Positions 11,988-24,224 of a DNA stretch of 64,000 bases are shown here, in pieces. A model generated the notes under the pieces. It made no database searches and was not told where the DNA came from. It saw only the letters and a list, made by a program, of their open reading frames with translations. Position 1 is the stretch's first letter, and every line of letters begins with the position of its first letter. This DNA comes from Tulasnella sp. 424 (lineage: Eukaryota; Basidiomycota; Agaricomycetes; Cantharellales; Tulasnellaceae): NCBI GenBank assembly GCA_019633425.1, contig WSUB01000010.1, positions 186,001-250,000 on the forward strand, written 5' to 3'. The position numbers were made by a program, and so were the translations under genes.

Positions 11988-14900
11988 TCATAGTTTAGCA
12001 TCCAAGTCGCTGTAAATCTCTACGGGGGTGGCGGCTTTGGAGACCGCAAGTCCGGCCTTGAACATAGCCATATCGTGAACAGGAATAACGTCGTTACCCA
12101 AGCTCTCGAGGGTGCTGTCGGCGCTTGGGTGCTCCTTTGCAAGAGTGTCGATGGTTTGCAACAGCTCTTTGGCGGTTGCTTCCTTGAAGTCGGGTATTGA
12201 CTTGAACTGCTCCGTCCAGAATTTTTTCACGTCCGAAAGGAGGGGTTCCTCTCCTTCGAGAGCGCTGTCCTCCACCGGAACACCGTTTTGACGGAGAGCC
12301 TCGATTAGTCGTCGAGAAGCCTCTTTACTGAACTTGGTTGCCGGAGCAATGTGAGACTTCAGCTGGATGGAGATCTTAGCACGGGTTGTAGATGATGGGT
12401 GGATGGCTCGGTTGAACAAGTCGATAACGTCCTGCTTGGTGACCTTGGAGAGGATATCCGCGTCAACCGCGCCTGAAGAACTGATGTCAATGACCCATCA
12501 TCCAGAAAAAACTGGCCACATGAAGAGAACGTACGCCTCATGAAATCATGATAACCGGAAGTAATATGTGTCCAGAAGCTATTCGTCTCGTCGCCGAGAT
12601 TCTTGAACTTTTCCAGTTTCTTTTGTATCAAACTCCGTCTCTTCTGCTCAAACTCCTCTTCGGACATATTCTCTAGTAGAGGTCCCAAAATGTCGGTGAA
12701 GAATCGGTTTACGCGATGTTCGAGGTAGATTGGGTCCTTCTCCGACTGCACCACAACGCGCCAACCGATCGACCCGGTCGAGCCCCAACTCGATGAAGAC
12801 ACGATGTAGCCCAATTGTTCCACTGTGCGAAGTTGGTTAAATGCCGGTTCGTTCGCGATGTGAGCGAAGAGGCCAAGAATGGACCGCGTGCGAGCGTCTG
12901 CAATATCACCGATTTCCAAGTAGTATGTTAGGGCCGAATTCACGTCGTTCTTGTTGGGCACTTCGAGTTGGAGAACGTAGTTGCTCGCTGAAGGCGAAAA
13001 CCTGATTAGCAGCCGCACGCAGAGGATAGAGTTCCTGAAGCTTACAAGGCGGCAGAAGAAGCGAACGATCCGTTATCAATTCACTTGAAGTTAGAGCCCT
13101 GGAGCCGAGGGCGTCTTCAGCGAGCTTGACAATAGTAGTCGCTTCCTGAGGGCACGAGTTCAGTCAATCTACCGGTATCAGGTGACACAGCGGCTGGAGG
13201 CTCACATCTTTCATGAGGTTTCCATGTACAAGCGCTTGAATGTATGTCCTGGAGAGGAATTCTCGCATGTGAAGTTCCACATCTTCGGATCGCAGGGCTA
13301 GATTTCCAGCGCGATCAGAAATCACTCTCACAATGTTTCCCAGGAGAACTGGCTTACCATCGAGCTCGGCGAGCTTCTCTACCGGGGTCCAGGCCTTCGG
13401 TGACAAGAGGTATCGTGCGTAGTAGTCGGATGTATGATAAGGCTGATCCATGGCCATGTTCTCATACTCTTGTCGAAGCTTCAGAAGGAACCAAATGTCA
13501 GATGACCGCTAATACTCAGCATTTCAACCCAATTGCCTAACCTGCTCTTTTAAAACTTTGAAGCGATCCTCCTTCACTTCTAGGCCCTTGACTTTGTCCA
13601 AGACAACCTTAAGTAGTACAATAAGCTTGTCGTTATATCCGCTAAGCACCACCGAGATTCCTTCGGCGTGAATATTAACGTCATATGCGAGGCCGGCGAG
13701 ATCGGCGTCGTAAGCGAACTCGGTCAAGGAATCGCGGATGAGGTCCACATATAGCCTGTAGTCAATCGTTTAGCCTGGGGTTCGGTCATCTAAGCAGGAA
13801 CAACTGACCGAGACGCCACGTTGTGTTTGGGTGTCATTGTCACCAGGGGGCTACGCAAGGGAACTGTAAGTCAATACTATTCGGTAACTTAGGAGTTCCA
13901 TCTGCGTAATACCTGATAATCAAAAGGTTTACATTCGCCTTCGGTACCCAGAAGCGATCGTCTTTTTTGTGCCAGAGTGTCGACTTAGCGATGTCCCTTA
14001 TCTTAAGCGGACGTCTCAGGGGCTAGAGCGAGACCCGTCAGTTCCATGCAACCTTGTCCGTATTTTCGGCCATCCTCACCTCTGAAACCTCCTTTTTCTC
14101 AACATCCAGATTATCGGGAAGGAACATATTACGCTTAGGTATCGCGAGCTCCGGAATTTTGTTCGGGCCCTCTGCCTAAAATAACGATTTTTAGTCAAAT
14201 TTAGAGGGATATATCCGAGAGCCCAACCTCTTGGAGCATTTGTTCTGGAATTTTCTTGACGAAGTATTCAGTCCCATACCAGGGTTCCTTTGACCAAACT
14301 CTCTCCGATGGCTTGTCCTCCCCCACTACGTTGAGCTCGTTCCAACCCTCCCGAGCCATCATCATGACCCGACCTTGCCTTGGGGTAATGTACTTGTCCA
14401 AATACTCCCGAATCATTGCCTCATCACATTCCTCCGTGACTGACGATGCGCTCAAAACTTTCTCCTTGGGATTGGGATGAGAAATGCGTTCGGCGAAGCG
14501 AGAGACATAGCTAGACGGTGAGGACGACTTTTCCCGGTATCTGAAGAAGATATTTGAAAGCTTGATGATTTCTTCTTGGGTCGCTTGAAGTTCCGCAGAA
14601 GAAGTCTCTCGGAGGAGGGACAAGTACGAATAAACGGACTTGAGTACCTCCTGATGATTTTCTAGGTGGATCAAATCAGACTCCGTTGCGCTCCGACATG
14701 GAGGGTTTCGTCCACATACCAAAGCCTTCCTTGGTTAAAACAATGGTCACCTTGAAGAAGTCAAATCCGGGAGCTCCTGAGGATGGGCCAGCACTGAGGT
14801 AGGTAACCCATCCCTTATTTTTGAGGTAGGAATGAAGTGACCCTGGTCCTTCATGTCCGAGGAAATGGGCGATGAAGCTCACGGGCTGAGTTACGCAAGA

Positions 14901-16419
14901 GTGATTTCTTTCAATCAGAACAGCTTTGGTACGCGCGAGCTGCATTCGTGGCCTTACCTTCACTTTATACAGAGGTGGCTGCCACGGAACGCACCAAACT
15001 ACTTCGATGGCCTTGAAGTCCATGATGGTTTTGGCGTATGCAACGATCTGAAGCCGCAGTTATTAGCGCGTTGGTCGTGCTCAGGAACAACGAGACCTAC
15101 CCCTTTATTTTCCGACCCAAATGGCGATTCTTCAAACCGTGGAGTAGGGCCGAGGGATCTATTTGGCACCGCGGAGAAGTGATGAACAGCCATTTCAGTG
15201 AGTTCCTCGAGGGATTCTAGTGTTAAACGGCTCCGTTAGCTTTACGCACACGATAAGTCCTGAACACGTACCTTTGCCCAAAATGACCAATTTCATCCGA
15301 CTGGCACAGTACTGTTTCTCCCACCATTCGACCAGACGCCGGCGGGTTTCACGCCCAGCAACTCCTCCGTCCTCCTCTTCTAAGGCAGGGGAAGCGCTGC
15401 GCGAGATTACGGCAGACCCAGGGATCGGCGGTGTTAAGAAACCTTTCGGATCCACATCCATAAGGACTCCGTTAGCCTTGCTCTTTCCCGCCAAGATCGC
15501 TTGCTCCTGAGCCTTCTCCAGCGCGGCCTCCTTCAGTTTGGCCGTTCCGACAGAAAGCAAGCTCTCCTTGTTTCCACTCCCGAACTTGCGCCACTGGTGA
15601 TCGGGTCGGCTAAGAAGCTTGCTGAGTTGGAACATGCGCCAGGTGTCATTCTGGAGATTCTTCTTGTGTTCAGAATCGACAGCTTTCAACTCCCGAGCTG
15701 TGCATGACGGGCTGAATAACGGATTCTTGAAGAAAGCGGAGAAACGGTCGAGAGCGCCAGGCAGCGATGTATGCGAGACGGAGAAGTAGTAGTTGGTGTT
15801 GTAGGCGCTCGTGAACGCATTAGTGGAGCCGCCGTGAGATGAGATGTACTAGAAGAATATAGTTCCAGGTTGTGACGGATCCAAAACGAAAGGCTAGAAC
15901 GAACCTGAGAGTATTCATTCTCGGAAGGAAACTCCTGTGTTCCCTGTAGAACGATGTGTCATGATGTGGCACGAGGGCATGATCTCAGAAATAATTCTTA
16001 CCATAAAAAGCAAGTGCTCGCAAAAGTGTGCACATCCCGGCATGTCATCCTGAAATGAACAAAAGGAAAGGTTAAGGCAAGGCTTAGGGCGATGCAGCAC
16101 GAGGGTATACGCAAGCATGAACACGACGCACTGGATCGGTTAAATGGCCCACTCCGACGTCAAGGGCAGCGGCAGCCTTGTCTGTTTCAGAGTCGCTGAC
16201 AAGCAGAGCCTCTAACTGGTTGGGCAGACGGATGTAACGGTATTCTCTATTGTCGAGGAGACTTTTGGCAATGGGCTGGGTGTAGGAGTAGTAGACAGGA
16301 ACTCCCGAGGAGTTGGTCACCGTGGTCCATTCTGCAGAGGGCTTTGTGGCCATCAGACGGGCAAGGGGAACGGGAAGGAAGTGGAAGGGGCGCTTGACCA
16401 AGCGCAGGAGATTGAGCAT
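11988..16419 (-). CDS. STE23: insulin-degrading enzyme / Ste23-type M16 zinc metallopeptidase
   Basis: Multi-exon gene. The inverted zinc site HFCEH sits in PGCAHFCEHLLFM (about 16010-16045), and the third ligand region reads KAVDSEHKKNLQND near 15660, as in IDE/Ste23. C-terminal M16 domains contain ENMSEEEFEQKRRSLIQKK and LFAHIANEPAFNQLRTVEQLGYIVSS (about 12790-12870), the latter a hallmark of the family. The protein cuts short peptides inside a closed chamber; in yeast the homologue matures a-factor and clears mitochondrial targeting peptides. ATG 16419 gives a short basic leader (MLNLLRLVKRPFHFLP) that could target mitochondria; a second in-frame Met (MATKPSAEW) gives a cytosolic form, so dual targeting is possible. 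An unusual insert of about 60 residues with Pro/Ser and acidic stretches lies near 15355-15510, between the zinc site and RRRLVEWWEKQY. Start codon choice is moderately certain. Confidence 0.87.
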
Positions 16420-16705
16420 AGTATAAATAGTGGAAGTGAGCTTGGACCTTCCAGTCCGAAGAGTACCTTGAAGATCAGAAAACGAGAGAAACGCCCTAAA
16501 GCCACGGAAGCGTTAAATTCATATGATTCCGGCCGAAAGATCCCAATGTCTTACCGTACTCTAGGTTTCAAATAGCCTAGGTGTGCTGGTCGAGATCCAA
16601 ACGAGCTGAGGAGACGCGGAACCAAGCTGAGCCAAATGTTTACTTTACCGGGTGTTCCCGCTCTCACACCCATCTCCTTTTACCACCACCCAGTGCCTCC
16701 ATCCC
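16420..16705. promoter_or_regulatory. divergent promoter region, TATA-like motif
   Basis: This separates the Ste23-like gene (-) from the nucleotide pyrophosphatase gene (+). The plus strand carries TATAAAT at 16422-16428, about 280 bp before the phosphodiesterase ATG; it lies too close to the Ste23-like ATG to serve that gene. Functional use is untested. Confidence 0.35.
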
Positions 16706-18873
16706 ATGCCACGACAACTGGCAAAAAAGGGCTCCTTTAGCCAGGAGGAGATATCGCTTACGACTCCTTCCTCTCCTACATCTCTATCCCGTTCCATTGA
16801 TTTGCCAGCTTACTCCGGCCACGACGCACACGAAAAGCACCATAACCAGCATGGTTACAGGGAGAAAGGACGAGATCAGGAATTCGATGACGAGGAGCAT
16901 GGAGAGTCCGCAGCGTTGCTATCTGAAATGGAGGGCATGGAGGAAAAGGAGGATTATTCGAAAACAGTCTCCAAGAAAAGGAAACTTGTAGCCGGCGGCT
17001 TCATCTTCCTCATTCTATCCCTCGTTGCCGGTAGTGCCTGGTGGTCAAGAGGTCCGCCGGCGCGGAACGTCGAGACTCAAAACCTTGGTGTGCTATCCAA
17101 CGGTACCCACGACTTCCACCCCACCGTCCTCATGGTTTCTCTCGATGGCTTAAGGTATTACATAATTTTCCCATCAAACCCGCAATTTACTCATTATTTC
17201 CTTTTTTATATAAGGGCCGAATATGTCGAACGTAACTTGACCAACCATCTACACGATATCTCGGTGCAAGGGCTGCGCGCCAAGTACATCCGTCCCGTTT
17301 TTCCTTCTTTGACTTTCCCGTAGGTGCTCTTCCTACGTTAATGACCCCGGGGAACTCATGCGGGTTGCATTTTAGAAACCATTGGGCTCTCATGACAGGA
17401 TTATATGCCGAATCCCATGGTCTAGTCGCTAATGTATGTTTTGTTCGCTCCCCGGTTCTCGATCAGCGCCTCACCTGCTCCACAGGTCTTCTTTGACCCT
17501 GTCTCGGGCGATACTTTCCGTTACACCGATCCCACGCACAGCTGGAACGCTTCGTGGTGGGGCGGCGAACCGGCTTGGGCCACTGCTGTGAAGGCCGGTT
17601 TGAAGACAGGGAACCTCATGTGGTACGTCGAATGAGAGTTCAACTTTATGACCGCCCTGATCTGATGGCATGATTTAGGCCAGGGCCTCCTGTGACTCGC
17701 GAAGGGATTTCTCCTACGTACTATGTACCGTTTAAGGACCATGTTGCTTTGGACTGGAAGCATGACAAAATCTTTGAATGGCTTGATATGCCCCTGGAGG
17801 AGCGCCCGCAATTGATCACAGGTTGGTGCTCCCAGTGAAAGCGATGCTACAGGGCATCTTATACTCACTCGCTTCCCTTGCATAGCCTACGAGCCCAGCG
17901 TTGACCAGGTCGGACATAAGTTTGGGCCATCATCTCCAGAAGTTGATGTACGTAGCGTTTACTGAAGCCCAGGCTCTTCGACTCATCCATGCGCCTTTCG
18001 GTTTCTTCACCAGGATGCCCTCAAGGCAGTTGACAAATTCGCTCGACGAATCCACAACTCCTTAAAGGAGCGCAATTTAACGCACATCGTAGATGTCATT
18101 TTCGTCTCCGATCACGGAATGGTCGATACGAGCGAAAGCCGACTGGTTTATATGGATGATATTCTGGGTAAAGATGGATGGGATGCTATCGAACATAACG
18201 ACGGTATGCATGGTTGTTTTCATCCCTTACCTGAGACAAAGGCTCACGAACAGCGGTTAGGCTGGCCATCATACGGATTTCGCTTTAAGCAAGGCACCAA
18301 TACGACGGAGATGCTTCGTCGTCTCTATGCAGGAGCAGCTTCGATGGAACCCCGAGCCTTCGACGTCTACGTAACCGAATCGTACTACAACGAGGAGACT
18401 GCGAAATACTCAGATGATCTCGGTGCTGGGTTACGCGTCGTTCATATGCCAGAGCGATATCACTACTCCGACAACATTCGCATCGCTCCCATTTACGCCG
18501 TTCCGCGAGTTGGCTGGGCTTTGACTCACCGCGACGAGCACCTGGTGCAGATGGGAGGATCTTACGAACCCAAAGGCGTAAGCCAGCCCTCCTCTAACTC
18601 TTCGCCCTGATTATTCTGACCCATTGTTTCTAGAATCATGGCTATGACCCAGACGATCCAGCAATGCACGCAATCTTCGTCGCTGACGGACCATTCTCCA
18701 CCGCCACCAAGGTGAAACAAGCGTCCAAATCGGCGTCGGCCAATGCGGAGAAACCGCTTGTTATGGAAGGGTTCCAAAACGTCGAGATTTATGGCCTAGT
18801 CGCTAGGCTTCTTGGCCTTAAAGGCGTCCCCACGAATGGAACCGAGGGCTTCTGGGACGAATGGCTTGAATAA
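16706..18873 (+). CDS. type II ectonucleotide pyrophosphatase/phosphodiesterase (NPP family)
   Basis: ATG 16706 (MPRQLAKKGSF) is the first Met in frame. An acidic cytoplasmic N-terminus of about 95 residues leads to a signal anchor (VAGGFIFLILSLVAGSAWW) preceded by KKRK. The luminal catalytic domain starts TVLMVSLDGLR (metal-binding Asp) and has SLTFPNHWALMTGLYAESHG split across introns; the Thr before FPNH is the family nucleophile. Later metal ligands appear in YEPSVDQVGHKFGPSSPEV and DVIFVSDHGM, and the last His in DDPAMHAIFVADGPF. These fit the alkaline-phosphatase-fold NPPs that hydrolyse nucleotide pyrophosphate or phosphodiester bonds, here in the vacuole/secretory lumen or at the surface. 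About six short introns; stop TAA ends at 18873. A likely role in extracellular nucleotide or phosphate scavenging is inferred from the family. Confidence 0.86.
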
Positions 18874-19319
18874 GCCATAGCGCACCAAGGATTTTCTTCC
18901 ATTACCCTGCACACTACATTATTCACATTTGTATCATATACGATCGCGCATGCATCTAGATAGGAACGTCTCCTAAGGAATTTGCGGGAGCGGTGGTGAT
19001 TCAAGCCGGTGGAATCGCTGGATTGCAAAGCCTCCATGAAGAGAAAAGTCATCATCATGTTTTTAACGCTACCATACACTAGCGATGTGAGATAAGGAGC
19101 TTGGTAAGATGCAAATACAGAGTGAAGAGTCCGTGAAGTGGGTGCCGAGCGAAAACGGCTAGGCCGTGATGGAGAGAGAAGAAATGACCGGATACCTGCG
19201 GGAGGAGAAAGACAAAAGTAAACAACAAGGAGGAAGAGACGAAGAAAACGAGAGTTGTAGAGTAGAGTATTAAAGAGCGTAGTCCATCAAATGTCCTGAG
19301 AAGTCCGACAAGTCCACGT
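18874..19319. other. convergent intergenic region
   Basis: About 450 bp between the stops of the phosphodiesterase (+) and the Ser/Thr-rich membrane protein (-). It is GA-rich near 19190-19260. No gene, repeat or RNA recognised. Confidence 0.45.
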
Positions 19320-21276
19320 CTAGCGGAAAGGTTTAGCAGGGGAAGGGCCAGGGGAGGGACCAGCTGCATCAGGATTAGTCAAAGCCAACCGCTGCCCTTG
19401 CATCGAAGGAGGAACATAAGTGCCGATCGAATCAGACGTCCTCTTGGATACAGGACGAGAATCATAGGCTGGTGGCGGGACGCTGTCTTGGCCTTGTAAT
19501 CCCAGCCCAGCCGGTCCTGCAGCCGCAGGAGCGGGCGGCGGTGACACAACCGTGGTAGCGGCGTACGATTGAGGTCTGCCTTTCCGTTGCACGGCGAAAG
19601 AAGGTCCAGTGGAGGCACTTGCTGACAACGTCGTCGTTTGATCACTGTAATGCGAGCCGCTGGTTTCGCTGGGCTGCGGAGAACGCGGTGGGGCGAGGAT
19701 CTGACCAGCAGATACCGAACGACCGTGGCCCTGACTTTGGCCTGCTGCGCTTGGGGCAGAAGTTGAAGCCGGGTAGGAAAGGCGAGACGATTGCGAGGGG
19801 TTACGAGAAGAGGCCGATACCGAAGGTGGACGTTGGTGAGGAGCAAGGCCGAAGTTGGTTTGTAGGAAGGGAGGCGACTGCGCAGGTGGATAGCTGAAAG
19901 AGGAAAGCGTGTTGTTGGACGATTGATGGGCCGAATAACGCATAGACGACCTGGTGGATGTCGTCCCATCCTGTATGTGTTCCGAAGCTCCTGATTCTGA
20001 CGCTGTCCCCGGCAAGAGCAACGGTGCCATAGACGGTGTTCGACCATGCATCGGCCCGTATCCAGGGGAGTTCGGGGGCCCGGGGGCGGCATGAGTACCA
20101 ACAACTCCGTACTGCCAGAATAAGCCACAGTTAGTAAACCTGTAAGCGCCGCGGCATTCTTTTGCCTGTGTCTTTTGCTTACCTGATAGGGCTTGGGCTC
20201 GTTTTCAAGCAAATTCATGCTTCTCCTACGCGGTGATTGATCCTCGTAGCCTTCGTCTTTGTCAAAGATATCGTCCCAATTGGTTTGTCGACGTTTTAGG
20301 AAGAACCAAATTAAGCCTCCGAGCAAGATCAGGCCGAAGAATCCAGCGACCACGCTGCCAACGATCAGCCCCACATTTGCTGCGCTTTTAGGTTTCGTAT
20401 CCGCGCCCGCAGACAGAGTCGGCGTTTGGGTAATCAATGATGCCGAAGTGGTGACCTGGCCATTGGGTGCGGTGACAACCACAATTTGCGTTATTGTTGT
20501 CGGTTGTCCTAAGGATACTGAAGGACTTGGTGTTGGTGTTGGCGTGGATGGGTTGTTATTTGGCGTAGGCGAGTTTTGGGGAGTCGTCGTGGTCGTTGTG
20601 GTACTTTTGGTGCGGACTGATGTCGTCGTATCAGCACAAGGCGCGTAAAGCGTCTGCACGGGAACCGAAGCAGTGACTATAGTATCTCCTGTAATTGTTT
20701 GAAGGATCGTGGAAATCGTCGGAACGCCTGTAGCGTAGAGCGTGTTTGTTGAGGATCGGCGATGAAATACGAATTTTGACTGGGCAAAAAAGGCTCACCT
20801 GGAATGGTGGTCAGGATTGTCTCCGTCGTGAATTGGCTGCATGTGCCATCCGAAGCAGACGCTATGCATGCGGTCGAGAAGGAACTTTGGGTAGAAGCTG
20901 CGCCAGTGATGGTTTGGGTTGAGGTCTGAGTGATAACGCCTCCTGTGGTGCTCAGGAACGTCGAGTAGACGGTCTCGGTGGGTGTCTGAGCGCAGGAGGC
21001 CATGGCAGGTAGGGGAGCAGCTGCCTTAGGAGAGTCGATGGACGTCTCTAGGACGGTTTGAGTAGGGGAAGGGGAAGAAGGGAGAGGTGAGAGTGAAGTA
21101 GAAAAATCCGTCGCCGAGGCAGTGTCCGGCGCTTTTTCTAGGGAGGCACGCTGCACAGCTCCACCCATCGCAGGCAGTGAGGTTATCGTTGAAAGGAAAG
21201 CCACAAAGCTGTTGCTGGATGCTCCTTGCGAAAGACGACGTTGACGCTGGTTATCATCCAGCATGGCAAATGGCAA
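19320..21276 (-). CDS. Ser/Thr-rich single-pass membrane protein
   Basis: Three exons. The N-terminal region from ATG 21276 has two repeated extracellular blocks of the form (Q)TPTETVYSTFLSTTGG..TQTSTQTITG, with paired Cys, followed by a Ser/Thr/Pro stalk (TTTTTTTPQNSPTPNNN) expected to be O-mannosylated. One membrane segment (VGLIVGSVVAGFFGLILLGGLIWFFL) precedes KRRQTNWDDIFD. The cytoplasmic tail (19320-20090) is about 260 residues, low-complexity, rich in Ser, Pro, Gln and Tyr, with several PPxY-like or SxxP patches. The layout is typical of fungal cell-surface proteins or wall sensors, but no catalytic or WSC domain is visible. No signal peptide is evident at the chosen start, so a further upstream exon is possible. 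Function unknown. Confidence 0.65.
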
Positions 21277-22172
21277 GGAGTCGGTCCATCCAGAGACTCA
21301 CAAAGCAAGCATTAACCTTTCAGGTGCCGCCGGTCGTCCGACACATCCATTATGCTCGTCTGACTTAGGAAAGCACACGAACAGGCACCTGAAGATACTA
21401 CACTACTCCTCTTCGCTCTCATTCATATTCTCATTCGAGCACGAATATTGACATGACCAGCCGAGTGCCTCTGTCAACCCATCCCACGAAGCATCCCTCC
21501 ATAGCGGGAGACAGAGGAATGATCACTAGAATGGGGAGACCAGACGACAAGGTAGCTACGGCACCAGCACTGGCACAGCGATGTACAAAGCTCGTGCTTT
21601 CGGCCAGTAAATCACATAGCCGCAGATACTTCAAATTCTGACTTGGTGTCCAAATGGTGCGTCCATTGACCCTTCATGATTACAAGGGTCGTGCTAGGAT
21701 GTGTTTAATCACAAACGTAATGAAAATATAATCGACACGCCTTGGGGAGAGTTTATCAGACTTACCTTCGCCTTGGCAGCTGGACCAATTTCACCAACCA
21801 GAGTGACAACTGGGGTAACGTGAGGTAAACAGTGACAGGACGAAAGGTCACACAGCCGCCTCCTTATTTGTGCCCCAGCAGGAAACTCGACGAATTAACA
21901 GAACTCGGGCTTGTTAAGCTCTCCCGTGCGAGGTTGTCGCCATACCGCACCAGCCGACATTTCTAACGTCGAAGGCTGGGTACAATTTACGACGATCTGC
22001 ATCGCCTATGGGTGTTCAACTCCTGTAAACGCGAGGATAATGCTTCAGAACTGAAACGGGCAGCCCTAATCACACAGTGTGCAAATAACGACTAATAGAA
22101 ACACGCAGGATGTCATTGTATGTAAGTAGTTTGTTAGACTACAAGAGCGACTTCAAAGGCAGAGCCCTCCTA
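21277..22172. other. intergenic region left of the monooxygenase duplication
   Basis: Nearly 900 bp without a supported gene. Short open frames (62-67 codons) show no family features. The right edge is the left breakpoint of the duplicated monooxygenase unit, where homology with about 25600 begins. Confidence 0.45.
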
Positions 22173-22274
22173 TCGACCAGGATGCCACTTAGACGGTGTG
22201 CCTTGTCGAGTGCTGCAGGAACTGGAGCTCACCTAGTCTCAGTGACCTTTTCGCGTTGCCAAAGTATTGCGCGT

Positions 22275-23781
22275 TTAGCTTGGAACGCATTGCGAGTAGA
22301 AGGCGTTGCTGACGGTGCAGGTGTATCCTGAAACACACTGGGGAAAAAAAAAAAAGGGGGGGGGGGGGGTTCAAAGAGTTGAGCTTTCGCACTTGGACAA
22401 CGGAAGAAATGACACTTACAGTAGTTGCACCAGTCCAGCCAGAACCGCCGCATTGACCGTAAGCAGGAGCGGCTGAAGAACTGCCAGTAGTGGTGCTAGC
22501 CTTCGAGGTGGTCGTCGTCGCGCGGGTGGTGGTCGTAGAGGATGCCCTTGTCGTCGTCGTCGTCGTGCTGCCTCGGGTGGTGGTCGTAGAGGCTGCCTTG
22601 GTAGTCGTGGACGAGGTGCGAGCGGTGGTGGTGGTGGCGGAACCTCCGCTGAAGTATAGGGACGGACCAGGGATGGGATAAGACACGCCTGATTGAAGGT
22701 TGTTGGGGTTCCAAAGAGGCCAGACGAGACCAGGAGTGGTGCTGCCGTAGGCACCCGGGAAAGCGACAAGCTTGCTTCCAGATGGTGTTACGGAGCCAGA
22801 GCCCGTCACTTGGACTTGGATGCAAGACGGGTATGATTGTGCGCCAGGGTAACTATTAAGCAGAAGGGTTAGCGGCGGTCAGCGTGAAAGAGAATCCATC
22901 CTCGTACGTATAGCTGCTGTGAAGAGCGATGATTTCGTGTCTGATAATATACTGGCCAGGAGCCAGGCTTGCTGGAATTGTGAAGGAATACTTGTTTCCA
23001 TCGGCGATGAGCTTGATGGCAGCCCAGGTGTTGGTTGAGAGGTCGAGGCCAGCCTCGTCGATCTTGAACCAAACGGCACTAAAAGGCGCAGCACGCACAT
23101 ACTCAGTCATAGTCGTTTCTAGAAGTTGGATTTGACTTACGAAGTGCCAGGCAACCAGCTGGTGACCGACGATCCGCTTGGAACTTTAGCCATGTAGGTG
23201 ATGATGGGCTATAAACACTCGTCAGATGGAAACATTTCTTCTGCAAAAATACTCCTTACACCGCTGCAAAATTCAAGTCGACGTTAGAGTAAGGATCTAT
23301 AGTCTCGCAGAGGACAAACCCCGACGTACACGTGCGAATCAGGCCACTCAGTCCACTGCAAAGAAACCGTCGACCCAGCTGGAGCAGTAGCGTACAACGG
23401 GGCAGGTGAAGACCCGATGACACCTCCCTCAGACCAGCTGTGAAGGCGACCTCGCAATTTCAGAGGAGATCTGGTTATTAGTAGAGAAGAGAGTCTCACC
23501 CATTGCACTGGATGTCGATCAAACTCATATCGGTAACCGGGCCATTACCAGGAACAGCCCGAATAATTCTTTGGGGTGTAGGAGTGGTGTAGCTAGGCAG
23601 GTAGAGGAGAGGTCAACGACGCTTTCGAGCAGATCTGAATATTTTGGCGTACTCACGGGTCGGTGTAAGGCAGGTAGCCGGTATAGGTCGTGCCGCCAAT
23701 GACCGCGGAGGAAACGTAACCATGAGCGGCAACTTGAGCGGCAGCAGCGAGGGCGCCGAGTGATGCAACGATGGACTTCAT
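22275..23781 (-). CDS. AA9 lytic polysaccharide monooxygenase with CBM1 (copy 1)
   Basis: ATG 23781 opens a 20-residue signal peptide ([19 protein letters not shown]) that leaves His1 of [11 protein letters not shown], the N-terminal copper-brace ligand. The catalytic domain shows [19 protein letters not shown], the HEIIALHSS segment with the second copper-site His, and [13 protein letters not shown], in which Gln and the axial Tyr lie next to the copper. A Thr-rich linker (runs of TTTT with SSTTTRA) joins a C-terminal CBM1, which needs the last intron removed: [15 protein letters not shown], then [17 protein letters not shown] with VPS and TAA at 22275. Such enzymes are secreted and cleave cellulose or xyloglucan chains oxidatively. 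Several short introns, including one of about 60 bp within HSSYT/YPGAQ. The last intron holds an A12/G14 homopolymer (plus strand, 22344-22369). No break seen. Confidence 0.92.
22344..22369. repeat. A12 G14 homopolymer in CBM1 intron
   Basis: On the plus strand twelve A then fourteen G. On the coding strand this is a C-then-T pyrimidine tract directly ahead of the CBM1 exon acceptor. The right-hand paralogue has A9 G11 at the equivalent site, so the tract is length-variable. Confidence 0.9.
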
Positions 23782-24224
23782 GTCAAGAGGTAGGTCGAGC
23801 TGGAGTGAGGGCTTGATGATGGGGGCTTCAGATCGTAAGCTTTATATGTTTGTCTGCCAAGAGGTTTTTACCGAGAAATGCTTCGAAACAAGGATACTCT
23901 CGCACGAATTTCGTTTAACAGGGAGAATTTCCGTAAAAGGATGGCAAAAAAGAAGCCGAAGCGATGGAGCAATGTCGAAAAAGAGCAACTCGTCCTTGGC
24001 ATCGCTATGTCGCGCCGTTTCCTCTGGATCGAAGAACGTTTCTCATTGAACCATTTTTGCCGCACGCTGGGGCATTCGCTACATCGAGTTGTTTCTCGGT
24101 CGGCTGGGGTCCGAAGATCATGCCATTGGTTAACGACATGACCGGAGATTCGCCGTTATGGCTGACCCCCCCGTCGTGAACAGAAGGAATGGTGGATTTT
24201 GGTCGGAAGACCTGCTAGAAGTAT

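Noticed and set aside
19079..19369. Hydrophobic 96-codon minus-strand frame beyond the Ser/Thr-rich membrane protein
   Set aside because: Lies in the 3' flank and overlaps the end of the membrane protein in another frame; hydrophobicity stems from the purine-rich opposite strand.
22490..22681. GTC/GTG-rich periodic stretches at 22490-22680 and 25907-26128 as CRISPR or microsatellite arrays
   Set aside because: They encode the Thr-rich linker of the monooxygenases (ACC/ACG/ACT codons on the minus strand); no spacers.
23771..24179. Small plus-strand frames upstream of the monooxygenases that recur near 27361-27772
   Set aside because: They recur only because the promoter was duplicated; frames differ between copies and have no coding signature.
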